From: Flaccisagitta enflata
Lineage: Eukaryota; Chaetognatha; Sagittoidea; Aphragmophora
Length of the DNA stretch: 64,000 bases
NCBI GenBank assembly: GCA_965153355.1
Contig: OZ231128.1
Coordinates: 40,176,001 to 40,240,000 of the forward strand
Direction: 5' to 3'
Part shown: positions 53,825 to 64,000 of the stretch, one piece after another
Layout of the letters: every line of letters starts with the position of its first letter
How positions within the stretch are numbered: position 1 is the first letter of the stretch
Made by a program: the position numbers and the translations under genes
The notes under the pieces: model-generated
Database searches by the model: none
The model's input: the letters and a program-made list of their open reading frames with translations, nothing else
Told to the model about the DNA's origin: nothing

Positions 53825-54379
53825 CAGTATGTTTCATCTCGTTTGCAACATTTGGTAACGACATAACTTAAAAAATAAAAAAGATAATCAAATTCTGAAA
53901 AAAGTCTCTTAAAGATAAATGTCTGGCATTTTCTCATGAACGATTCTTGAAGATTTTTTCGGAGAAAGTGACCCTTCTTTCACATGTGTACTGATAATTT
54001 TGCAATTTGAAATAAACCATTTTGGCATGCTGCCAATAAAACTGATTTTCTTAGATTTGTCTCATTTCTGAAAATTTGAGTTTTTAACACCAGATTCGCT
54101 TTAGATTAAAGATGTTCAATATAATTCATGGAAACAAAGAGAGAAAAATGCCCCTTTGACGGTATTTAGTGAAAAAAAAAAAACAGGAAAAGTGTTTTTT
54201 TTTGCCGAAAAGTGGCTTTTTTGCCAATAGCATCAGATTTTTCTCAAAAATCCCTAAGAATTGTTCATGAAAAAATGCCAGACATTTATCTTTCAGAGAC
54301 TTTTTTCAGAATTTGATTATCTTTATTACTTTTGGAGTTACTTCGTCATCAAATGTTGCAAACGAGATGAAACATACTG
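53825..54379. mobile_element. Palindromic MITE (CAGTATGTTTCATCTCGTTT)
   Basis: Inverted CAGTATGTTTCATCTCGTTT ends, TA at 53823 and 54380. Arms continue into aaaagataatcaaattctga, shared with the next two elements. Confidence 0.9.
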
Positions 54380-54540
54380 TATTTAGCATTTGTACAAAGA
54401 AATTGTGAAATGGAAAAGGGAATGTTTTTAATCAAACTAATGCCATTTTAAAACGAAAAATGATAAAAACACCACATTGAAACAAAACAAAATAAAATTA
54501 TCAAACTCAAAGGGCTTTTAAACGTTTAGAATTTTAACTA

Positions 54541-56088
54541 CAGTATGATTGTTTTCGTTTGCAACATTACAGGACGACATAATTCAAAAAGTAATCAAGA
54601 TAATCGAATTCTGAAAAAAGTTTTAAAAAGATTATGAAAATACATTTTACAGGGTGTACCAACTCAGTTGTAACATAAAAAATCGATGTATCTCTGCTTC
54701 TAAAAAAGATAATCTAATTCTGAAAAAAATTCTAAAGAGCTTTTGAAAAACGATTTTTGCTCAATGAGAGGAAAATGATGGGAAGGTATTAACAGTCATG
54801 GAAAAATGGTTAGGAAGTACATGCCTTTTTGCAACCATTTTGCCATTTTTCATTGATCTCCTATGACAATTACTCTTTGTTTAGTTATTAGCTGTAAATA
54901 ATTTGATAAAGCATGAAGAGTTGAACTCAAATTAAAAGTATCCTGTATAGTGAAAGAGATTTGATAGAAAAACTCACATTTTTTTGAAAAGATAGCATGA
55001 TATTTGCAAATTCATGCCTTTGAAAATCGAGTTGTTTTTCTTAAATGTGGTTTTGAAGAAAGAAAAGACAAGATCTTCAATATTTTGAGGATGTTCTATA
55101 ATTGGGCCAAAAACTGCTGCAAAAATTCTTCAATTTGGGACCAATCTCAGGTCTGTAGCTCAATCTGTTTAGAAATGAGAGCCTCTAAAAGAACAAGTTT
55201 CTATGAGCAATGTCAGCCAAATTTGCAAATTGAGAAATAGCTGCATCATTTTAGATTGTGAATGTGTAAAATTCTTTTCTGGGTGGAAAAATTTTATTAG
55301 CATGAGCAAAAATCGTTTTGTAAAGGCTCTTTGGAACTTTTTTCAGAATAGGATTATCTTCTTTAGGAGCAGAAATACATCGATTCTTTATGTTACAACT
55401 GAGTTGGTACACCCTGTATAGTATATCAGTCAAAGGATCTCTTTAGAGAAATTTGTTACTCTCAACATTAAAGGAACCATAAAACTTACTTTACAAATTG
55501 GCAAATTGAAAAATTTGGCAAAATTTGAAAGATGAACTGTTTATCTTTAAACTGTTCTTGTTTCTAAACGGTTTGAGCTACACATGCCAGATTGGTCTCG
55601 ATTCAAAGATAATTTGAAGTAATTTTAAAGTTTTCATTAAACTAAGCACTGATTTGATGTCTTGAATACATTTTATACACTATCAGCAGGAACTCCTCTC
55701 AGAATTTTAAAAAAGATCCCATTTCTTTAACATTTTTTATGATATATGTTTCAAAATAGGTTTCTTTCTTTTTATTTTCTAAAACTACATCAAATTTTCT
55801 TTCATTTGAGACCAACCTGGTATCTGTAAGTCAAATCGTTTAGAAATGAGAGCAATCTAACAAAAAACAGTCTATCTCGAAACATGAAAAATAATTTTTT
55901 TTAGTCAAATATGCCTTACAACTAATAGTAGGATAATTGGATCAAATTTTTGTTGAAAAGTCTTAGGAGTTTTTTATTATAAAATGTATTTTCAGTATCT
56001 TTCAGTATTTTTTTTTAGAAAAAGATTATTTCTACAACTTTTGGAGTTATGTCGTCATGAAATGTTGCAAACGAAAACAATCATACTG
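54541..56088. mobile_element. MITE (CAGTATGATTGTTTTCGTTT) carrying a nested MITE
   Basis: Inverted CAGTATGATTGTTTTCGTTT ends, TA at 54539 and 56089. The left arm aatacatttta is interrupted at 54648 by another element; its partner aaaatgtatttt lies at 55981. Without the insert it is about 780 bp. Confidence 0.85.
54650..55416. mobile_element. Nested MITE (CAGGGTGTACCAACTCAGTT)
   Basis: Inverted CAGGGTGTACCAACTCAGTT-GTAACAT ends, TA at 54648 and 55417, inside the element above. Confidence 0.9.
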
Positions 56089-56182
56089 TAGTTTTTTTTC
56101 TAATTTGTTGCCATAACTAGCCATTCAAAACGTTTTTCGTATTTGGAACTAACACACCAACTTGCATGTGTGTCGATAAGAG

Positions 56183-56320
56183 TTTTTTAGTCGCGGACAC
56201 GCGACTCTTTATGCCAGTTTTCGGTTGGTTGGTTGGTCCGTCCATCCATCCAAACGTCCGTCCAAACGGAGTCGTTTTTTGGGTCTTTTTTTTTTTGGCT
56301 TTGCCCACCCGTCTGCAAAT

Positions 56321-56322
<2 letters not shown>
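56183..56322 (+). mobile_element. Hairpin element, subfamily 2, cut by a GT array
   Basis: ttttttagtcgcggacacgc-gactctttatgccagttttc, GTTGGTCC repeats, ttgcccacccgtctgcaaat, then (GT)n replaces the right terminus. Confidence 0.65.
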
Positions 56323-56967
<645 letters not shown>

Positions 56968-57365
56968 TCGTGTGTATGCCCGTGTAATTCTGTTTCAATG
57001 TGTGTTTGTCTGTACATCTGCATCCTGTGCATCAACGTGTTTCAGTGTCCTTTCAACATGTCGGAACGAAGGCGGCAAGCAAGGGCCGGGATGTTCTACT
57101 TTTTTTTTAAAGTTAGGCTGTGTTCCTTTCTCACCCGTTTAACCTTGTGCGCGATGTGGTCTGAAGAGGTAGGCATGGATGGTGATTCTCAAAGGAGGCA
57201 AAGAGTAGAGGATGACACGTAAGAAAGGCAAAAGGCGCTAAATGGTTTGATCCCGAGGGGGTGCGCGGGGGGCGCTTAAGAGAGGTTTTACTTAAAAGAG
57301 GGCGCTTGGTTCTGGTTGAGTTGTTCAACCTTTTCCGTGCGCGAGCCTGTTTTACTCCTTAACTA

Positions 57366-57941
57366 CAGTGGGGTTCGAGGAATAACAGCCTAAACTGGAG
57401 GAAGGTATTTAAGTGTCTTAATTTCATTTGACAACCTTGATATTTGAAACATAAGTTGTTCACTTGATGCTTTTGTCCCTGAGTTTTTCGGTTGCTATGG
57501 AAACCAAAATTATTTTTTTGAACATTCATAACAACTAGAATATCGATATTTTGACACATATTATCAGGGAATATTGCTCAGAATTAGATTTGCTACAACT
57601 TTCCCAAAGTATGTCCTGTAAGAATATTGCTTGTTTAGCCATTGTGGGAGCATCATTTAGCGGTTGCTAGGGTGATGCCCCTAGCAACGGCCAAACAAGC
57701 AATATTACTACAGTACATCTCAATGGGAAAGTTGTAACAAGCATTACGAGCAATGTTCTGATAATATTTCTCAAAATATTGATATTTTAGTGGTTATAAA
57801 TGTTGAATTTTGGTTTCATAACCAAAAAACTCAGGACTATCAGTGAATTATTTCATATTTCAAATATCAAGTTTGTCAAATGAAATTAAGACATTTAAAT
57901 ACCTTCCTCCAGTTTAGGCTGTTATTCCACGAACCCCACTG
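57366..57941. mobile_element. Palindromic MITE (CAGTGGGGTTCGAGGAATAA)
   Basis: Inverted CAGTGGGGTTCG-(A/T)GGAATAACAGCC ends, TA at 57364 and 57942. The centre gtttagccattgtgggagca and ctagcaacggccaaacaagc matches the 26382 element. Confidence 0.9.
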
Positions 57942-58029
57942 TACACTATCGGCTTTTTGCCTCCATATTTTCTTACCTTTATCCTGAGATCTGCCTGCCT
58001 TTTTGTTTTATGCTTTTGTTTATTATTTG

Positions 58030-58101
58030 TTTGTTTTTGTTTGTTTGTTTGTTTGTTTGTTTGTTTGTTTGTTTGTTTGTTTGTTTGTTTGTTTGTTTGT
58101 T
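58030..58101 (+). repeat. (TTTG)n microsatellite
   Basis: About 17 TTTG units, next to a hairpin element. Confidence 0.95.
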
Positions 58102-58114
58102 TTCTTTTGCCGTT

Positions 58115-58272
58115 GTTTTGTTTTTTCCGCATGCTATGCAACTTTTCACCTTGCTGTGTCGGTCTATCGGTTCATCCGTCCCCTTTTATGAGGTCTCTGG
58201 CCCAAATGCACTAGTGACCGTAATTACCGCCCCTAATCGCGGCTGGGGTAGCCGTGACTCTGGCCTTGTTTT
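58115..58272 (+). mobile_element. Degenerate hairpin element, subfamily 2
   Basis: ttttttccgcatgctatgca-acttttcaccttgctgtgtc, gtctatcggttcatccgtcc, cgcggctggggtagccgtga-ctctggccttgtttttt. Confidence 0.6.
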
Positions 58273-58677
58273 TTTACTGTTTGCTTAGCGTGTCTTCCTT
58301 TTGTCTGGTGTTTTCCTGTCTGTTTGGTAACTTAGGTTTATTTCTTGCTCATCTGCTTGCTTTTTTGTCATTGCGCCGCCTGCATTGTCTGACTGCTTTT
58401 TTCTCCACCCGTATTTTCTCCCTTTTTGCCTAAAGTTCTTTTGCACTTCTAAGTCTGCTTATTTTGCCTGCCCTCCTCCTGTTTTTCTTGTTTACTCTTT
58501 GTTCTCTGTCTCTCTTTGAGTCTGTTTTCTTCTTTTTTGTCTGGTTTCCCACCCATCGACCCTATTTTTTCCTATTTGTCTGTCTGTCCCCTGCCTGTCT
58601 GCCTTTCCGTCTGTCTGTCTACCTGTCCGTCTATCTGTCTGAGGGTCTGTTCCTATTTGTCTGCCATTGTCTCGTTT

Positions 58678-59256
58678 TTGGGCAGCGTCCCCGATGGGGC
58701 CGATGACCTGTGCTTTCACACATGGGGGAAATTTCTCCTTCTCCTCCTTCTTCTTCTCCTTCTCTGTATACCCCCCCCCCTTTCGAGGCTCAATCCCAGC
58801 CTCAAAGCTAAAATTCCAGTATCGAGGTTCAAATTCCAGCCTCGCAGCTCAAATTCCAGCCTTGATGCTCAAATGAAAGCCTTGAGGCTCAAATTTCAGC
58901 CTCAAAGCTAAAATTCCAGCCCCCAAGCTTAATTTCCAGCCTGGAGGCTCAAATCCCAGCCCCCATGCTCAAATCCCAGCCTTGAGGCTCATATCCCTGC
59001 CTTTAGCTTCAAATCCCAGCCTTGAGGCTCAAATCTCAGCCACAAGGCTCAAATCTCAACTTTGAGGTTTAAATCCCAGTCTTGAGGCTCAAATCTCAGC
59101 TTCAAGGCTCAAATCCTACTATCAAGACTCGAATCCTAGTCCCAACCCTTTTAACTTACAAAGCGTAGGTCCTAAGCCCCTTCGGGGCCACTGCCCTTCT
59201 CACCATCGCACAGTCACATACCTTAACATAGGGGCAACGGGTACCGCCGACCATCC
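58678..59256 (-). mobile_element. GGGCAGCG element with 20-bp minisatellite, reverse
   Basis: gggcagcgtccccgatgggg, about eighteen units of ttgaggctcaaatcccagcc, ccccttcggggccactgccc, and ggggcaacgggtaccgccga-ccat. The unit is the inverse of that at 28873. Confidence 0.8.
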
Positions 59257-59484
59257 AACGCTTTTGCGACTATTGGTTCTGAACCATTTTACCCTGACTT
59301 TGTCGATCATTAAAAGACAACGAGACTCAGGCAAACCGACGTTCGCCGATGTTTCCTTTTGTTCTTTTGTCAAACTGACAAGTCGGAGTCAGACTCGAAT
59401 GTTTTCCCTTTGAAAATCACTGAGTCACTGACATTATGGCGTTGTTTGACAAGGGCCCCCTTTAACATGGGTATGTCCTCTGTA

Positions 59485-59909
59485 CACTCTTTTTTTTTTA
59501 TAAGAACCTAGTTTATAAGAACATCAAGGCTTCGAATAGCCTCAAAATTAAGAACATCTTAAGAACATACAAAGGTTTTAAATTTTGAGAAAAAAATTTC
59601 GCTTAAAACATCACTTAAAGAATATTAAAAAAACTTGAATTTTTGTATAATTAAGATAATATTTTATCATTTTTAAATGAATATCATAAAAATATCCTCA
59701 GACTTTAATGATTGGCATTTGTTTTAACAATATTTAGTATAAATATATTTAGTATAATTGAGTAATAGTATATTTTAAGGTTTGCTATAGTTTATATAGT
59801 ATTGAAAATTAAGAACGCTCTAAAAACGTTGAAGGCTTCATTTGGCCTTGAAAATAAGAACATGAAGCCTTCGAAAAAAAAATGACGTTCTTATAAAAAA
59901 AAAAGAGTG
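59485..59909. mobile_element. MITE (CACTCTTTTTTTTTTATAAG)
   Basis: Inverted CACTCTTTTTTTTT(T)-ATAAGAAC ends, TA at 59483 and 59910. A/T-rich interior with repeated taagaacat. Confidence 0.85.
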
Positions 59910-60063
59910 TATATAACGCGCGGAAAAGTCATGATTTGTTCTTATGTTGATAGAACGTAGCCTTATTTTTTCAACAGAATGATTCATGACTCATTAGGTC
60001 GCGGTGCACACGAGTAGCAAATTTGGGAAATCATTTCGCGTGAAATTCTTGATTTCTGTTTTT

Positions 60064-60156
60064 TGTAAAAATTTGCATTTCTAAAAACATAGCCCTGGCC
60101 CTTCTCTTATATGTCTTTAGAATAGGGCCATGTTTTTAGAAATGCAAATTTTTGCA
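60064..60156. repeat. Compact 93-bp inverted repeat
   Basis: Arms of about 33 bp (gcatttctaaaaacatagcc and its near-perfect inverse) around a 27-base loop. Could be a small MITE or a hairpin RNA gene; no expression signal is visible. Confidence 0.75.
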
Positions 60157-60554
60157 ATCAGAGACAAATATAGAATTTCACGTAAGACAAGTCAAGATAT
60201 GGAGGCAAATATTCTTTGATTTTTTTTTGCACTGACTCTGTACACATAAATGGTTCTCAATGCAAATAAATCAATTATAGAAGTTATAGATGAATTATTT
60301 TAATTTGTTTCTAGACTATATTTTGACCGTGGAAATTGCCCCTTTCAAGTGCAACTTGTTAGGTTTAGTGTCGATTTATTCATCTCTCTCCCCTACTAAC
60401 CTCCTAAATCAATGCACCATGCCTCATGCATTGCTCAATTCTTCATCCCTTCTCTCTCTTTATCCCCGAGAGAGAACTAAAAGTTTCATCACCTCCTTAT
60501 TTATTATCAACCCTGAGGGAAGCCAAAAGCGTCGCGCCCATTTCTCTTAAGTTT

Positions 60555-60645
60555 GACTTGGGACGTGTATCTAGTGAAGATGAAATACGCATGCGTTACC
60601 AATGAACGCATAAACAGCGTGAACGCATATTGAGTGTGTTTCTAC
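60555..60645 (-). mobile_element. End of a GGGCGTTTCTAGT-family element
   Basis: gggacgtgtatctagtgaag, atgaaatacgcatgcgttac, gaacgcatataaacagcgtg-like sequence, matching the right end of 23435/32088 in reverse. The rest resumes at about 61107-61227 (tttcactgtcccatgtggga, gagtgagcg repeats). Confidence 0.55.
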
Positions 60646-60724
60646 TCGAAGACACAAACGCGATTCGAATGTGGGTTTTGCGAAACGCGATTTTACTTCA
60701 CTGATCCTGAAAAAGTTTGAAGCA

Positions 60725-60816
60725 TTAGGTGGACTCGTACCAACTCAAAGTTATCTAATATATTAAACTTCTCTGCTTATGAAGTCAACGCCCTTACCAG
60801 CTACGCCATTGTGCCT
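60725..60816 (-). tRNA. tRNA-like sequence or SINE head
   Basis: The minus strand shows an A box tggcgtagctgg (60797-60808) and a B-box-like ggtacgagtcc (60731-60741, one change from ggttcgantcc), with a 5' ggcacaa. The A-B spacing is longer than in a plain tRNA and the acceptor stem pairs poorly. Probably a pseudogene or SINE head. Confidence 0.35.
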
Positions 60817-60928
60817 TGTGCTAGAACTTTGCCTCAATTTATGGGAGTTGAGTTATGTTATGGCTATCCTATTCAATTGCTTCTGTCTTGAACAAGTACA
60901 CAAGAAACAATTTCTTATTCATCTTCAA

Positions 60929-61034
60929 TAGCCTCAGTGGCGCAGATGAGTAGGGCGTGGGCTCCACGCTCAATAAAGTAAACTTCTTAAAGTAAACTTC
61001 TTTTGAACGTGGGTTCGACTCATGCAGGAGGTTA
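60929..61034 (+). tRNA. tRNA-like sequence with 7-bp acceptor stem
   Basis: tagcctc at the 5' end pairs with gaggtta at the 3' end (seven pairs, one G-T). A-box-like tggcgcagatgagtagg, hairpin ggcgt-gggctcc-acgct in the anticodon position, a long variable region containing a tandem aaagtaaacttctt, and a B box ggttcgactc. A T6 run follows at 61037. U33 is replaced by G, so it is probably not a working tRNA; a SINE head is likely. Confidence 0.4.
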
Positions 61035-61295
61035 ATATTTTTTCAGGACGACGGTGGTGAAATCGCGAATTTTAAACCCTACATCAAGAACGTGATTGTG
61101 GCTTTGAGTACAAACGCACCCATTTATGAATTTCACTGTCCCATGTGGGAGTGAGCGTAGTGAGTGAGCGAGCCCATGAACAGAGCGAGCGAGCAAAGCG
61201 AGCGGAGCGAAGTGGAGCGCTGAATCATGTTTACAAAACGACTTATCTTGGCAAACATTCTGTCTCAGCCTCTTAGGTTTAACCATGGGACAAAG

Positions 61296-61378
61296 AGGGC
61301 GTTTCTAGTCAGAGACAATCGCGTTTTTAACGGGCCACTCGGCCGCTCGCTTCGTTTGTTTGCTCGCACCGCACACTT
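61296..61378 (+). mobile_element. Left end of a GGGCGTTTCTAGT-family element
   Basis: gggcgtttctagtcagagac, aatcgcgtttttaacgggcc, actcggccgctcgcttcg, then lost. Confidence 0.65.
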
Positions 61379-61436
61379 GGCCTAGTCTAATCATGTTTGG
61401 ATGGATTTCCGGTGGGGAAAGTGGTTTTGATATACT

Positions 61437-61540
<104 letters not shown>

Positions 61541-61946
61541 CACCACCATAGCGAGAGCAAGATTCTAGGTTCGATATAATGATATTGTTATTAATCTAAA
61601 CGGCCATCATTGTCTCGCGCCACGGCGATTAAAGACAATGGAGAACGTACAAAACATGAGGAGGCTCCGTTGCGCTCAACGACATTGGCATTAAAACAAT
61701 GCCACAACCATATCACTCCCTCCAATAATGAATTAACATATAAAGCGGGTTCAACTCCGTTTCTAGGTCTCTCCGATTCTATTTAGCTCTGTATATCGAA
61801 GTAAGATTGTTTTGCTTGTGTCTATTTGTCTGTTTGTCCATCTATCTATTTGTCAGTTTCTCTCTCCATCATCTCTTTTCCTATATCATAGCCTCTAGAT
61901 CCTCTTGTCTTTTTGCGTGTCTGTCTGCCTGCCGTGTGTGCATTGG

Positions 61947-62171
61947 AACAAGTGACGCGGGGTCACAATATCGTTGCGGACGGGTGGGCAGGGGCATCCA
62001 ACCTCTATTTACACCCAAACCCCCATCCACATCCCTCCCACACACAAACATTCACAAAAACTGTTTAAAACACTTGTTTCGCCACTTTTCAACTCGATCA
62101 CCAAGGACGGACCAACGGATCGACGGACGGACAAAGCCTCTCATAGATTTTTGTGTCCGCATCTAAAAAGG
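61947..62171 (-). mobile_element. Hairpin element, subfamily 1, reverse
   Basis: aacaagtgacgcggggtcac, aatatcgttgcggacgggtg, ggcaggggcatcc, ACGG repeats, caaagcctctcatagatttt, tgtgtccgcatctaaaaagg. The terminal stem is damaged. Confidence 0.75.
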
Positions 62172-62244
62172 AAGTGAACAACCAGTCATTCAGCGATCCC
62201 ACATGTACAGCGGTACCCGATGCCCTTCTTGGTTTGTTGTAAAA

Positions 62245-62467
62245 CAAGGTCGTTAGACCTAAGTCGCGTGCATCGACATTTTCAAAAAAAGTCAGGCAGA
62301 CAGACAGACAAACAATTTATTTTTTAAAAAGACATTTCAAATGGCCATTTAATCCACAAAGTTTGCAGAGACATAAAAAACGCTTTAAAAAGCCTTTAAA
62401 ACAGTTTTGTGACTGACCAACCGACCGGAGGACCGACCGACCGAAAAGTGGCGTAGCACGTGGGTAA
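62245..62467 (-). mobile_element. Degenerate hairpin element, subfamily 2, reverse
   Basis: aaaacaaggtcgttagacct, aagtcgcgtgcatcgacatt, CAGACAGA repeats, GACCGACC repeats, agtggcgtagcacgtgggta. Inserted beside a fragment of the GGTCAGCGG family. Confidence 0.6.
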
Positions 62468-62489
62468 AGATTAAGGAAATGGTCTCACA

Positions 62490-62835
62490 AAGATCGTGCC
62501 TAGAAGACAAGAGACCTGATATGGGCAAAGGAGGCATAAACAAAGCAATGGAATAGCATAAGAAAGCTGGGATTAGGCTTAGGAGATAAAGAAGCAGTCT
62601 TAATGAGGGTGGATATGAGCTTTGAAAGGTTTGAATTGAGGCGGAGATTGGCAGATGACAATGTTTGGCCTGAATAGGCAGAGAGTGCCAATTTCAGGAT
62701 TGAGAGAGCTATTTTCAGGTCCGAGAGGGGTAGATAGGGGATAGAATTAAGCTTCTTTGGACGTACGGAATGATGGAGGGACATATGAAATTCCACCTCT
62801 GTGGTCTACAAGGCATCGGCCTTTTGGGGCCGCTT
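62490..62835 (+). mobile_element. Partial GGGCAGCGGCC-family element
   Basis: Degenerate ttcaggattgagagagctat units, then ggtctacaaggcatcggcct-tttggggccgctt. The matching start cagcggtacccgatgccc lies at 62209, split from it by the hairpin element. Confidence 0.55.
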
Positions 62836-63002
62836 CACATTAAGTAAGTCTGTGAACTACAAATGGTTTTTGTGACAAACCTCCTTTTCATTTAAATTTG
62901 GGGAAAAATCTTTCAAATTGAGAGTTGCAGACTTAAGGATCAAATCTCAACTTTTCACCCAAACCATGGCCGCAAACAAAAAGTCTAGCTAGGTCATCAG
63001 CT

Positions 63003-63090
63003 TCTGCCGGGCTGCTGCCCTTTGTTCAATCACACCCCTCCATACAGGCATATACTTTTACTAAAAGGCATGGGGCACCACCTAACATCT
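63003..63090 (-). mobile_element. Fragment of the GGGCAGCGG family
   Basis: gccgggctgctgccctttgt and, about 60 bases on, aaaggcatggggcaccacct, resembling the paired ends of the family in reverse. Confidence 0.4.
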
Positions 63091-63515
63091 TTCGCTTTTG
63101 CGCCTGTATTTTATCGCGGTTGTTTGGTTGTTTTTGCCGAGGAGACAAGAAGTCTGTATATCTAAAATAAGCTTTTTGATTCATGCTAACAAAACATAAT
63201 CTCGTTAGGCATGAACAAAAAACGAAAAAAAACAAAAAACATCGAGTTTACAGGTCAGGCGCAATTTTTTTTTCTTTACCAAAATTATTTATTGAGTCGT
63301 AAATTCCAAATTGCCTATATGGCAGATTTCTTAAGATTGGTCTTAGACGAAATATGCGTCTAAATGACTTTAATTTGTAAAAACACAAAGACAAATTATG
63401 GGGTTGAGACCTTTGATGTCAAAACCCTCAGGCGAATTTACCAGGTGATTAAACCGTAGAACAGCATTTTGTGCGAAGCTTCTCGATCCTCTCGTTAAAA
63501 CATGTACCGTTCATT

Positions 63516-63632
63516 TTTAGTCGCGGACACGCGAGTGTATTGGCGGTTGGTCGGTCTCAAAGTTCCTTTTTGAGTTTTTTTCCGCCTCCGCCCAACTGTC
63601 TGCGACTTTACTGGTTGTCCTAGTTCATAATC
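63516..63632 (+). mobile_element. Hairpin element, subfamily 2, short copy
   Basis: tttttagtcgcggacacgcg-agtgtattggcggttggtcg, then cctccgcccaactgtctgcg-actttactgg. Stem GTCGC/GCGAG and box GCGAC; almost no microsatellite. Confidence 0.65.
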
Positions 63633-63699
63633 AAATATCTCACACGTACTATCTTGTTCAAAACAAGAGTCCGGTAGTTTTTGTCATATTTCATCCAAA

Positions 63700-64000
63700 T
63701 GGTGAAGAAAACCCTACGAAAACCGGTGACCGTTAGAAAGCTCTTCAAAAATGCGATCAAATGCCGCCAAGCACAGCATTGTAGCTCAATTCGTTTGGAT
63801 TTTAGAGCAAAAAGAGTAAAAGAGTTCACCTTAAACTATGGTGATGAATTAGACAAGAATTTCTTTTCGAAATTCAGGCATGTATTTTTTATGTTTCTGC
63901 ACTTATCAGTTACAGAAACATAGGAAAATCGGTGACCGATGTAAAGAGCTTCAAAAGGGCTTTGAAATGCCGCCAAGCAGAGCTTACTAGCTCTAGCCGT
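63700..64000 (+). repeat. Two diverged direct repeats
   Basis: gaaaaccggtgaccgttaga ... atgccgccaagcacagcatt at 63717-63785, and gaaaatcggtgaccgatgta ... atgccgccaagcagagctta at 63929-63988. The phrase tgtagctcaattcgtttgga also resembles the core motif shared by the MITEs. Confidence 0.6.

Noticed and set aside
57058-57222. Open frame starting MSERRRQARAGM
   Set aside because: 55 codons directly after a GT array, no homology recognised and no splice or promoter context.

Overview
This window looks like a repeat-saturated piece of an animal nuclear genome, probably a marine or other non-model invertebrate. I cannot name the species. The evidence is split coding exons with GT/AG introns, no operon-like spacing, long (CT)n, (CTTT)n, (GT)n, (GAT)n and (CAA)n arrays, and many short non-autonomous DNA transposons. 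Most long open frames are translations of microsatellites (poly Ser-Leu, Cys-Val, Arg-Glu, Phe-Leu, Asp) and are not genes.

Gene content: the one gene I can support is on the + strand, from about 7.6 kb to 22.5 kb or beyond. Nine candidate exons (7620-7679, 8402-8562, 10780-10850, 11276-11368, 11574-11620, 16839-16941, 17960-18213, 20321-20896, 22375-22483) stay open and agree in splice phase at all eight junctions. They encode about 491 residues of a secreted or cell-surface protein built from divergent immunoglobulin-like repeats with several N-glycosylation sites. Two of the repeats carry low-complexity inserts (Gly/Arg, then Gln and Gly) at the same loop. The 5' end, 3' end, signal peptide and membrane segment are not identified. 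A weak further exon is at 26002-26060.

Mobile elements: (1) About 25 copies of a hairpin-ended element with a GTCC/ACGG microsatellite core. They fall into four subfamilies (stems GTTGC/GCAAC, GTCGC/GCGAC, GGTGC/GCACC, GATGC/GCATC), and the matching pentamer recurs near the opposite end. The layout resembles Helentron-associated elements (DINE/HINE, mollusc 'pearl'). (2) Ten palindromic or TIR-bearing MITEs with TA duplications, mostly starting CAGT/CAGG: one nested pair and one pair of nearly identical 604-bp copies. (3) A family bounded by GGGCAGCGGCCCC and GGTCAGCGGTACCCGTTGCCC with a 20-21 bp minisatellite core. (4) A 2.1-kb inverted-repeat element made almost wholly of an 18-20 bp minisatellite in opposed orientation (34333-36463). 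(5) A GGGCGTTTCTAGTCAGAGAC family. (6) Two tRNA-like sequences near 60.8-61.0 kb.

Layout: 0-7.6 kb, microsatellites and a few hairpin elements; 7.6-22.5 kb, the Ig-like gene with transposons in its introns, two of them ending within 25 bp of a splice acceptor; 22.5-34 kb, microsatellites, MITEs and a 64-bp tandem repeat; 34.3-36.5 kb, the giant inverted minisatellite; 36.7-48.5 kb, mixed elements including the twin MITEs; 48.5-53 kb, simple repeats and hairpin elements; 53.8-56.1 kb, the nested MITE cluster; 56.3-57.0 kb, a 640-bp GT array; 57.4-64 kb, further MITEs, the minisatellite family and tRNA-like pieces.
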